From IMG/VR virus record IMGVR_UViG_3300033233_000072, positions 1-42,890 of that record: DNA of 42,890 nt; one strand, 5' to 3'. A model generated the notes under the pieces. The model was not told the DNA's origin and ran no database searches. It saw nothing but the letters and a program-made list of their open reading frames with translations. Of this stretch, positions 13,496 through 21,025 are shown one piece after another. The stretch comes from a virus. Position 1 is the first letter of the stretch. Every line of letters starts with the position of its first letter. A program made the position numbers and the translations under genes.

Positions 13496-13510
13496 TCGCG
13501 GAGGTGGCGC

Positions 13511-13945
13511 ATGTCACAGCTCAAGGATGCCGGCACACCTGATCCTCTGGACTTCCGCCGGGCGCGTCCGATCCGTGGGGAGGCGGGGGAATTCGCCGTA
13601 GGCAGTGCGATCTCCAGCACGGTTCCTACTGTTGCCCTCGTGCCGATTGCCGGCGCGCTGGTGATCCGCATCCGTGGCAAGTTCACCACGACCGAAGCCG
13701 CACCTCCATCGCCGATGGGGGTGTTGTCGTTTACGTACCGGCGCTCGCCTCCGGACCACGACACGGCATACTCCACCTCGCTCGCGCCGCCCCACGCCGA
13801 TGTCCCGGTGGTGAAGGACACGGAGTTCCTGATCGACATCGAGCCGATTGGCGAGTCGCTGTTGGCGATCACATTCACGCCCGATGGCGGCGTGGATCCG
13901 GCGAAGGTGATCTCGCCGACGTTCTTTGACCAGATGCAACAGTAG
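13511..13945 (+). CDS. Probable structural protein, 144 aa
   Basis: GCGGAGG precedes the ATG. The product is beta-rich, low in charge, with alternating hydrophobic strands (TVPTVALVPIAGALVIRIRGKF and EPIGESLLAITFT). This composition and its place at the start of the structural block suggest a capsid decoration or appendage protein. No family is recognised. Confidence 0.5.
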   Translation: MSQLKDAGTPDPLDFRRARPIRGEAGEFAVGSAISSTVPTVALVPIAGALVIRIRGKFTTTEAAPPSPMGVLSFTYRRSPPDHDTAYSTSLAPPHADVPVVKDTEFLIDIEPIGESLLAITFTPDGGVDPAKVISPTFFDQMQQ

Positions 13946-13947
13946 CC

Positions 13948-14118
13948 ATGAGACAGTTCCGTCCTGGAGATGGCACCCGGCCGTGGTTGGCGTGGCTCAA
14001 GCATCGCCGGGGATGGATGGGCGGCGGCTTGCCGACGCAGTCGGTGCAGCGCGTGACGCAGACGGACGAGGATCGCATGACCGAGGATGGAGAATTGCGA
14101 TTCACCGAGGGCACCTAA
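13948..14118 (+). CDS. Small hypothetical protein, 56 aa
   Basis: The frame starts two bases after the previous stop and ends directly before the next ATG (TAA then ATG). It is basic and tryptophan-rich at the N-terminus (RPWLAWLKHRRGWMGGG) and acidic at the C-terminus (TEDGELRFTEGT). The C-terminal repeat-like TEDG/TEGT is the only notable feature. The ribosome binding site is not obvious, so coupling is likely. Confidence 0.55.
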   Translation: MRQFRPGDGTRPWLAWLKHRRGWMGGGLPTQSVQRVTQTDEDRMTEDGELRFTEGT

Positions 14119-15195
14119 ATGTCGAAGAGGATCTCGGAGCTCACAGCCGCTGATGTAGCGGATCTCGGCGCGCTCACCTCGGAGTTCGAGGTCAGCATCG
14201 ACGTCACCACGGTGCCGCTCTCGCGCCGCATCGGCTTGGGTAAGATCGCCACATGGCTGGCGACCATCGGCCTTGCGGCCTCGAACGTCCTGGCGCAGGG
14301 CGTCACGGTCACGCAGGGAACGATCATTGATCCGGCGGCCGGCTACGCGCAGACGGTGACGTGGAACGATGCAGCCGACACGTTCATCGCGCAGACGCTC
14401 GAGGTGACCGACACGGCATCGGCGGCTGGCTCCCTGCTGGCCCGGTGGCGGGTGGGGGGCATCACACAGTTCTCGGTGTCGAAGTCCGGTATCCTGTCGC
14501 TCGGGACGGCGGCGACCCCCAGCGCCCTCGCGGCAACGGCGTTCAATGCCTTTGCTAGTACGGTGAGCGGTGCCGTCCTGATGGGCTACGGGACCACGGC
14601 AGATGTCACGCTCAAGAACCGCGCCGGTACGGATGTCCTCAAGATCGGGCCGAATACGACGGCGGCAGTCTTTGCAGGTTCCGTCACCGGTGGTGCCGCC
14701 TCGTTCACGACGGGGACGTTCTCGGGCACGCTTCGGGCCATGGGAACGGCTGGTATTGGTGGTGCAGCGGTGGCAGATACCGGTTTGTATATCGCGTCTA
14801 ATGCACTCACGGGAACCACGCAGTACGGGATCATCAGTAATGCAACGTTCAGCAGTGCAGCCACGGCCGCAGGTATTGGTCTTGCCGCCTTCGTGACGAC
14901 TGCTGCTGCCTCATACACGATGACCGACGCCAAGGGCATCTGGATTCTGAACGCGGGCAAGGGGGCCGGGTCCACTATCACGAACCTATATGGTCTCTAT
15001 ATCGACGACCAGACGGCGGGCGGCACGAACTACGCCATCTACACGAACGCGGGGCTTGTCCGCTTCGGCGGTGCCGCCACCTTCGCGTCCACGGTGACGA
15101 TCCAGAGCATCGGCGCATTCGCGGCGGGCGACAAGTATCTCGTAGTCGATGCCTCGGGCAACATCCACAAGTCGGCGTTGGGGCCAGCGTCCTAA
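14119..15195 (+). CDS. Appendage/tail-fiber-like protein, 358 aa
   Basis: Residues 1-45 follow a pattern common at the N-terminus of phage appendage proteins: KRISELTAAD, then a short strand with EFEVS, then SRRIGLGKIA. The rest is Ala/Gly/Thr-rich with regular short beta repeats (GSVTGGAASFTTGTFSGTL) and ends in GLYIDDQTAGG, NYAIYT and VRFGG blocks, typical of trimeric fiber shafts and phage surface proteins. Two other proteins in this genome, encoded at 16565 and 26704, share the N-terminal pattern. Receptor binding or surface decoration is the likely role. Confidence 0.6.
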   Translation: MSKRISELTAADVADLGALTSEFEVSIDVTTVPLSRRIGLGKIATWLATIGLAASNVLAQGVTVTQGTIIDPAAGYAQTVTWNDAADTFIAQTLEVTDTASAAGSLLARWRVGGITQFSVSKSGILSLGTAATPSALAATAFNAFASTVSGAVLMGYGTTADVTLKNRAGTDVLKIGPNTTAAVFAGSVTGGAASFTTGTFSGTLRAMGTAGIGGAAVADTGLYIASNALTGTTQYGIISNATFSSAATAAGIGLAAFVTTAAASYTMTDAKGIWILNAGKGAGSTITNLYGLYIDDQTAGGTNYAIYTNAGLVRFGGAATFASTVTIQSIGAFAAGDKYLVVDASGNIHKSALGPAS

Positions 15196-15254
15196 TGCGT
15201 GCAATCCTGTCGGAACTCATCTGGTGTATGCGGTATCCGTGGTGGCTGTTCTAA
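15195..15254 (+). CDS. Minicistron, 19 codons, hydrophobic
   Basis: ATG overlaps the stop of the fiber-like gene (TAATG), and the frame ends in another TAATG at 15252-15256. The peptide is aromatic and hydrophobic (LSELIWCMRYPWWLF). It may be a real micropeptide or a ribosome bridge to the next gene. Confidence 0.4.
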   Translation: MRAILSELIWCMRYPWWLF

Positions 15255-15286
15255 TGCCCCGCCCCACCGCCGAGGACGCCCGATGA
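15254..15286 (+). CDS. Minicistron, 10 codons
   Basis: ATG overlaps the stop of the 19-codon frame, and its own stop overlaps the ATG of the HExxH gene at 15283 (ATGA). The peptide is proline-rich and too short to fold. The chain TAATG, TAATG, ATGA suggests stepwise termination-reinitiation. Confidence 0.3.
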   Translation: MPRPTAEDAR

Positions 15287-15690
15287 CGCGCTGGCTCCGT
15301 CGCGTCCTCTATGGTATCCGCCGCTTCCTCGGCATCCTGCCGCCGATGCGGTGGGAGGATGGCGTGATTGACCGTGACCCGCGCTACGCCGCGCTGTACG
15401 CCGACGTGGTGCGGCGCATCCGGTCGGTGCGTCCCGACGCCATCCAGTCGCCTGACTTCAAGCTGACGGTGCGTCTCTACGACCGCTGGCCACAGGGGTC
15501 GGAGTTCAACTGGGGCAAGGTCTTAGCCCCGAACACGATTTCCGGCGATACGGGCGGCACGCTCTGCTTGGCCGACTTCAAGCGGCACGATCTCGACGTG
15601 ATCAATCACGAGTACTTCCACGCCATTACGGGGATCGGAGACCATCCCGCATGGGCGTTCAAGGCTGATGGATTCACTCTCAACGTCTAG
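15283..15690 (+). CDS. HExxH protein in the structural region, 135 aa
   Basis: The chosen start (MTRWLRRVLYG) has GAGG upstream and lies in an ATGA overlap. Residues 1-20 form a basic amphipathic helix. His109-Glu110-x2-His113 in VINHEYFHAI is a zincin-like motif, preceded by a strand, as in the protein encoded at 7004, which suggests two related folds. The protein ends only about 22 residues after the motif, so the third zinc ligand would have to be in the last turn (His121 or Asp129). It could be a virion-associated peptidase or an inactive relative. Confidence 0.5.
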   Translation: MTRWLRRVLYGIRRFLGILPPMRWEDGVIDRDPRYAALYADVVRRIRSVRPDAIQSPDFKLTVRLYDRWPQGSEFNWGKVLAPNTISGDTGGTLCLADFKRHDLDVINHEYFHAITGIGDHPAWAFKADGFTLNV

Positions 15691-15694
15691 GACT

Positions 15695-16195
15695 ATGATA
15701 CGTTGCACATCGGAACAGGCCGCGGCGTTCTGCGCCGGCTATACGAAGCTCGAGGATGTAGTCTTGGACAACGAGCGAGGCATGGCAGCCGCCGAGTTGT
15801 ACGGCATCGTGCTCCAGCGCGCCCAGGCGTACCAGCTCCGGGCCAAGGCGCTGCAGAAGGAGCGGCAAAAGCTGGTCGAAGACCACGCCAAGAAGGATGG
15901 GAAGGGGAACATGCAGTACGCGAACCCGGACGAGCCGGATCCCAATAAGCGCATCCTGATCTGGAATAACCCGGAGAGGTGGCAGGCCGCATACGAGGCG
16001 TGGCTGGCGAAGTTCGAGGCCATCGGGAAACAGCGGCTGGAGGTCGATGCCACGCCGCTACCCGATACCTTCTTCAGCAAGCCGGACGAGCTCAAGGTTG
16101 TCAACGCGATTCGCACGGCATTCCTTCCGTTCATGGCGAAGGCGCAGGCCGCGCAGGATGAGAAGGCCCACCCGCAGGGCAAGCGTAAGAGGTAG
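15695..16195 (+). CDS. Hypothetical protein, 166 aa
   Basis: TAGGA precedes the ATG. The protein is helical and polar: ELYGIVLQRAQAYQLRAKALQKERQKLVEDHAKKD in separate helices, then WNNPERWQAAYEAWLAKFEAIGKQ, and a lysine-rich tail. It ends two bases before the staple-like gene. Head-assembly accessory is plausible by location; I do not recognise the family. Confidence 0.55.
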   Translation: MIRCTSEQAAAFCAGYTKLEDVVLDNERGMAAAELYGIVLQRAQAYQLRAKALQKERQKLVEDHAKKDGKGNMQYANPDEPDPNKRILIWNNPERWQAAYEAWLAKFEAIGKQRLEVDATPLPDTFFSKPDELKVVNAIRTAFLPFMAKAQAAQDEKAHPQGKRKR

Positions 16196-16197
16196 CT

Positions 16198-16563
16198 ATG
16201 GCATCGGTTAAGGAGAAGGCCCGGGCGTTAGTGGCTGCCAAGATGCAGCCGATGGCCCTCACCAAGGCCGAGCGCAAGGCGCAGGATGCTCCGATGGCGG
16301 GGATCGGTCCTTCAAGGGGCGAGGTGTTTCCCTGGGGCCTGACCCTCACCCTCGAGGATGTCGTGATGAAGAAGTTGAAGTTGCGCACCGATCTAAAGGC
16401 CGGTCAGCAGGTGGTGCTCGCGGGCGTGGCGAAGGTGAAGCGGTGCGAAGAGACGGAGGACGAGTCCGGCGCGCGGTGCTCGTGCACGATCCAGATCACG
16501 AAGCTGGCCCTGACGCCCTCGGGTTCGGCGAAGGCCTCAAAGGGCAAGGACGCGGACGATTAA
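16198..16563 (+). CDS. Capsid staple-like protein, 121 aa
   Basis: The pattern FPWGLTLTLEDVVMKKLKL, then AGVAKVKRCEETED, a polar loop, and CTIQITKLAL follows small phage proteins annotated as capsid staple proteins: a YPWGL-type motif, a KLGL-like turn and an LQIT strand. The family sits on the outside of HK97-fold shells and links neighbouring capsomers. The lysine-rich C-terminal tail is ordinary. The call rests on pattern recognition without a search. Location between appendage genes and portal is compatible. Confidence 0.5.
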   Translation: MASVKEKARALVAAKMQPMALTKAERKAQDAPMAGIGPSRGEVFPWGLTLTLEDVVMKKLKLRTDLKAGQQVVLAGVAKVKRCEETEDESGARCSCTIQITKLALTPSGSAKASKGKDADD

Positions 16564-16564
16564 C

Positions 16565-17311
16565 ATGGCTGATAAAACCATTGACCAGCTGGACACGATC
16601 ACCCTCGCGGATATCCTCGAGGCAGCAGAGTTCGAGATCCAGAACGTGGGCGGTACCTCGCCGGAATCGCGTAAGGCGACCATCCCGCAGGTGCGCCTCG
16701 TGGTGCACGATGTCGCGGCGCTCTCGGCTGCGACCGCCGCGCAGCTGTCGGCCACGACCTACTTCACGGCGCAGGACGCGACACTCGCCGACCCCACCAC
16801 GCGGAATGTGCGCAAGGTGGTCCTCGCCGAGATGCGTAAGCTGATTCTGCAGTCCAAGACCTTCCTTCTGCAGACGGCGGCAAAGGTCGGCGCCACGGCC
16901 GGCTGGGTGGTCGGGGCTGCGAACAACCTCGGGAAGCTGGCCACCATTCCGGCGGGGCAGACGAATGCCACGCTCGTGGTACCGGTCTCTGGCGTGAAGA
17001 TCGGCGACATCATCACGGGGTTCTTCCTCACGGGCTCGATCCAGTCGGCCGGCAACACGGGCACGATCACGGCGGATCTCCGGTGCCTGACCGCGGCTGC
17101 GGCTGGCGCCACAGATGCCAGTGTGGGCGCGATGGCGGCGCCCCTCTCAGTCACGGCTAATACGGTGATCTCGAGCGCGAACGCAGCCAAGACGGGGCTC
17201 ACGCACACGGTGGCGGAGGGCGAGTCGTTCTACGTGCTCATCACGGCCACCACAGGCGCGTCGGTGACTGAAGAGTTGCAGGCGATCGGTCTCACGGTCA
17301 CGCAGGTCTGA
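16565..17311 (+). CDS. Virion surface/appendage protein, 248 aa
   Basis: The N-terminus (KTIDQLDTITLADIL, then EFEIQNVGGTSPESRKATI) has the same layout as the proteins encoded at 14119 and 26704. The rest is a beta-rich, low-charge domain (residues 115-248) with strands such as AGQTNATLVVPVSG and GESFYVLITATTG, like a jelly-roll decoration or fiber head. The start is one base after the previous stop. A head-fiber or decoration role is inferred. Confidence 0.5.
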   Translation: MADKTIDQLDTITLADILEAAEFEIQNVGGTSPESRKATIPQVRLVVHDVAALSAATAAQLSATTYFTAQDATLADPTTRNVRKVVLAEMRKLILQSKTFLLQTAAKVGATAGWVVGAANNLGKLATIPAGQTNATLVVPVSGVKIGDIITGFFLTGSIQSAGNTGTITADLRCLTAAAAGATDASVGAMAAPLSVTANTVISSANAAKTGLTHTVAEGESFYVLITATTGASVTEELQAIGLTVTQV

Positions 17312-17313
17312 CG

Positions 17314-19731
17314 ATGGCCACGGTCGTGCAGCCTGGGAGGGCCGAGCGCTGGGGGGCCACGAGCATGGCGGTGCCGCAGGGCGGCTACAATCCGCTGCTG
17401 CAGATGGTGCCACTGCGCCGCTCGCCGACCGAGGCGGATCCGCGCGTGGATGGCGCGATCATCGAGCGCTTCTCGAGGGAGCGCAATGCCCAGGACGCCA
17501 TGCTCTTGGTGCGCGATCGGCAGATCGAGTACAACGTGCGGATGCTGCTCGGGCAGCAGTGGAATCAATGGCATCCGGTCACGGGGCGCTACTACGACAC
17601 CTCCGAGTGGCTGAAGGACAGCGAGAAGGCCTGGCGGAAGATGCCGGTCATCAACAAGCTGCTCCGGTACTTCATGGTCACGCACTCGCGCCTCACGGAA
17701 GGGACGCCCATCCTGACCATGCTGCCTGGGCCGGACCGCGTCGATGCCGAGTTGGCGTCGGTCATGGATACGTTGTTCAAGAAGGACTGGCGCGATGCGG
17801 GGATGGAGGATGTGCACGACCAGCTGATGATGTGGCTCATCCTCGCCGGCCGCGCCTATGCGATCTCGCGCATCGACCTGAACGCAGGCGACTGGCAGCC
17901 GTGGATTGCCTCGGCGCACCTGCCCATTCACGGGCCGGATGGTCAGCCGGTGATCGATCCGGTGACGCAGCAGCCGGCGATGACGCCAGAGCCCGTGGAC
18001 AACGTGCCGCTCATGCCCGATGGCACGCCCAACGCCTACATGGATCTCAACGGTCAGGTGCAGCATGTGGGTCCGCCGCACATGGAGCGCATCGGCGGCA
18101 TTGGCGTGGACGTCTACTCGCCGTTGCAGGTCCGTGGCCAGTGGGGGCCGCAGCCTTGGCACAAGAAGCGGTGGCACGAGGTGATCCGGTTCCTCACGCC
18201 CGAGGAAGTCTACCAGGCGTGGCAGGTGGTGGTGGAGCCCGATATCACGCCCGTGCAAGCGGCCAACGTCGCGACGCTCGAGCGCGTCCTGTATGGCTCT
18301 GGGTTCTTCACCGAGGAGCTTGGCCTGACGTCCTCGGGGTGGTCGGATCCGAGGGCGAAGGGGGCCTTGTGCACGGTAGTCGAGCGCTGGGAGGCGCCGA
18401 TCCCGTTTGACGAGCGCTTGATCGGCACATGGGCCGAGCCTCTGATTGAGACGCCGAATAACCCAGGCGGCCGGCACACGGTCTGGACGCCCAAGACCGT
18501 GATCACCGATGGTCCGCGCGAGGAGGCCTGGCGCTACACCTCGCCGATACGGTGCTGGGACTTCGTGCGCGTCGCCGGCCGCCCGTCCGGTTTCACGCCC
18601 TTCGAGGCGATGCTGGCGCCGCAGCGCGCGTACAACCGCACGCGCGGACAGCTGGAAGAGCAGGCGGCGCTGTTGGGAAATCCGCAGATCACCGTGGATT
18701 CCGGCTTTGGGGTCGCAGCCTCCGAGCTCGACAACGCCCCAGGGCACATCTATGTCGGCGCCAAGCGGCCGGGAGTCAAGGCCGTAGAATTCATCGAGGC
18801 GCCTCCGGTCTCGCCGGACGTCATCAAGTCCATACAGTACTCCGCGCAGGAGATCGAGGAAATCGGCGGACTCCGCGGCCTCGAGGGCGCGGCGCCCACG
18901 GGGAATGCCTCGGGCGACCTGGTCGAAGAACTCCGGTTCAATGCGGACCGCATCTTGGGCTCGACCGCGCGCCGGCTGCCGGCAGAGTACGCCCGCATGG
19001 CCGATGACTGGCGTCTCCTCTACAAGCGCATCTACACGGCCGAGATGATCATCGCGATCAACGGCGAGGATAACCTCGCGGAAACGCTGACGGTCCTGCC
19101 GGAGGTGTTCAAGGAAGGCCATGTCAACATCACGCCCGATGCCGAGTCCATGCTGCCGGAAGGCCGCGGGGAGCGGCAGCAGCGGGCGGAGCGGATGTTT
19201 AGCCTCGGCCTATTCGGGGATCCCAAGAGCATCGAGGCGCGCGAGTCGTTCCTCGAGATCTCGCGGTTCCCGAATTACGCGCGCATGGCCAGGCCTGGCG
19301 GGCCGGACCGTGCGATGGCCGAGCGGGAGAACGGGAACATTCTGATGGGCCAGTTCGAGCAGCCGGTGCTCGAGTGGTACGATGACATGGTCCACCTGTC
19401 GGTGCACGAGCGCTACATGAAGTCGCCGCAATTCCTCAAGCAGCCGAAGATCGTGCAGCAGGCCTTCGCGATCCATCGGATGCTGCACCTGCAGAAGCTG
19501 CAGCGGATGTTTGCCGCTCAGGGGCCGATGGGCCCACCGGGGCCTGGCGGGCCGGTGATGCCACTAGGGGCCGGCGGGCCGCCTGGGGGCGGCACACGGC
19601 CGCCGGTGAGCACGAAGCGTCCGGATGGGTCAGAACCACAATCGATCGTTCCTGGGGCGCCGAGGGCGCCTCGGTCCGTGCGGCAGCAGGGGGGGCGTGC
19701 GCCCACGGCCATTTCAAGCCCCGAGGGTTAA
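17314..19731 (+). CDS. Portal protein
   Basis: At 805 residues it is within the range of large podovirus portals (P22-like about 725). Features consistent with portal: a helical N-terminus (RDRQIEYNVRMLLGQQW), an alpha/beta wing, a long stem-like region, and late sections EFIEAPPVSPDVIKSIQYSAQEIEEIGGL and RRLPAEYARMADDWRLLYKRIY. The dodecameric ring is the DNA gate and docking site for terminase and tail. The final 70 residues are odd: a short collagen-like stretch GPMGPPGPGGPVMP and a proline-rich disordered tail. Gene order terL, portal, scaffold, capsid supports the call. Confidence 0.8.
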   Translation: MATVVQPGRAERWGATSMAVPQGGYNPLLQMVPLRRSPTEADPRVDGAIIERFSRERNAQDAMLLVRDRQIEYNVRMLLGQQWNQWHPVTGRYYDTSEWLKDSEKAWRKMPVINKLLRYFMVTHSRLTEGTPILTMLPGPDRVDAELASVMDTLFKKDWRDAGMEDVHDQLMMWLILAGRAYAISRIDLNAGDWQPWIASAHLPIHGPDGQPVIDPVTQQPAMTPEPVDNVPLMPDGTPNAYMDLNGQVQHVGPPHMERIGGIGVDVYSPLQVRGQWGPQPWHKKRWHEVIRFLTPEEVYQAWQVVVEPDITPVQAANVATLERVLYGSGFFTEELGLTSSGWSDPRAKGALCTVVERWEAPIPFDERLIGTWAEPLIETPNNPGGRHTVWTPKTVITDGPREEAWRYTSPIRCWDFVRVAGRPSGFTPFEAMLAPQRAYNRTRGQLEEQAALLGNPQITVDSGFGVAASELDNAPGHIYVGAKRPGVKAVEFIEAPPVSPDVIKSIQYSAQEIEEIGGLRGLEGAAPTGNASGDLVEELRFNADRILGSTARRLPAEYARMADDWRLLYKRIYTAEMIIAINGEDNLAETLTVLPEVFKEGHVNITPDAESMLPEGRGERQQRAERMFSLGLFGDPKSIEARESFLEISRFPNYARMARPGGPDRAMAERENGNILMGQFEQPVLEWYDDMVHLSVHERYMKSPQFLKQPKIVQQAFAIHRMLHLQKLQRMFAAQGPMGPPGPGGPVMPLGAGGPPGGGTRPPVSTKRPDGSEPQSIVPGAPRAPRSVRQQGGRAPTAISSPEG

Positions 19732-19734
19732 GTC

Positions 19735-20985
19735 ATGGCAGCCAGCGTCAGGCCGGTATCCGAGGGATCCGGCGCAGCACCAGCGGCTCCGGCCGCTGCA
19801 GGTGGGTCTCCGGCGGCTCCGGCCGCGCCGGCAGTTCCTCCGCTCAAGGCGGCCGTCGCGGCTGCGCGTGAGTTGGTCGAACGCCAACGCGCCGCAGGCG
19901 CCGATGTTGCCGATGAGCTCGAGGTGCCGGCGGAATCGGCGACTCCGAGCGGTGAAGCGGAAGGCGAAACCGAGGAAGAGCGCGCGGCACGAGAATCAGC
20001 CGCGGCGGCGGGCGAGGGGGGGGAACCGGCCGCCGGCGAGGAAGGTGGCGAGACGCCTGACGATGAGCTCACGGTGGTGCTCGACGGCGCGCATGAAGGC
20101 GAAGAGCTCCCGATCACGGCCTCCGACAAGGAGACCGCCGATCGGCTGCGCCAGCTGAAACGCGCGGCCATGCGGGGCGACCAGGCGCGTGCCATCCGTG
20201 AGGAGGCGCAGAAGGACCGCGAGGCGGCCGAGGAAATCAACTACACGATCGAGTTGGATCCGGCGGGTGTGGTGGCTGAGCGCATCACGAATCCGGCCGA
20301 CCAGGTGCACCTCGCGCAGTACCTGCTCACGCGGCCTGGCGTGCTGCAGCATCTGGAGAATTGGCTGAACGACATGCTCGCCGATCCTGAGACGCAGATC
20401 CCGTTGCAGGCGGTGCAGGTCGATGCCATGCGCATCAAGCGGCGCGATGCCGTGCAGGGGCAGGTGCAGCACAAGCGGCTGATTAACCAGAATGCGCGGG
20501 CGATCATTCAAGCGGCCGAGCGTTCGATCGACTCGCTCGTACCGGCGGACTGGCCGGACGAGGCGAAGGCGCAGATGTACAACGACGTCATTGCAGACGT
20601 TAGTGCAGAGAATCGTCGGGCGGTGCTCGCTGCGGAACAGCAGGGGCTGTCGCACGATGGTCGGTATGACCCGCGGAAGGTCGCGGGGTTGGTGCAGCGC
20701 CGGCTCAAGTTGCTCGGGGTGGCTCCCCGTGCCGCTGCGCCGGTCGGTGGGAAGAAGCCCACGACAGGGACGCCCCCTGCCGGTCGGCAGGCGCCCACGC
20801 CTGAGACCCTGAAGCAGCAGCGCAGGAATCGGTTTGTCGCCGCGTCAGCACCTGTAGGGGCTGGCTCGCCGGCGCCGGTCATCCAGCGCGCGCCTGCTTA
20901 CGATCCGAAGTTGCCAGGCACGCCAATTCAGCAAGCGGCGGCCTGGGTGCGGCGGACCGTGTCCGGACTGCGGAAGCCACAGTAA
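19735..20985 (+). CDS. Scaffold-like assembly protein, 416 aa
   Basis: GAGGG precedes the ATG. Composition is typical of scaffolds: an Ala/Pro-rich disordered start, a strongly acidic section (residues 60-115), a long helical middle with many charged residues (residues 125-340), and a basic proline-rich C-terminus. It lies between portal and major capsid, the usual scaffold position. It would guide prohead assembly and then leave. No protease motif is visible, so removal may not need cleavage. Confidence 0.7.
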   Translation: MAASVRPVSEGSGAAPAAPAAAGGSPAAPAAPAVPPLKAAVAAARELVERQRAAGADVADELEVPAESATPSGEAEGETEEERAARESAAAAGEGGEPAAGEEGGETPDDELTVVLDGAHEGEELPITASDKETADRLRQLKRAAMRGDQARAIREEAQKDREAAEEINYTIELDPAGVVAERITNPADQVHLAQYLLTRPGVLQHLENWLNDMLADPETQIPLQAVQVDAMRIKRRDAVQGQVQHKRLINQNARAIIQAAERSIDSLVPADWPDEAKAQMYNDVIADVSAENRRAVLAAEQQGLSHDGRYDPRKVAGLVQRRLKLLGVAPRAAAPVGGKKPTTGTPPAGRQAPTPETLKQQRRNRFVAASAPVGAGSPAPVIQRAPAYDPKLPGTPIQQAAAWVRRTVSGLRKPQ

Positions 20986-21025
20986 CCCGTGAAGGATCAC
21001 TGAGACTTTCGACGCAGGAGTAACC

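Noticed and set aside
17230-19122. Long minus-strand frame of 630 codons opposite the portal gene
   Set aside because: Arg/His-rich translation with no domain; it is the usual antisense shadow of GC-rich coding sequence and the + strand gene has clear portal features.
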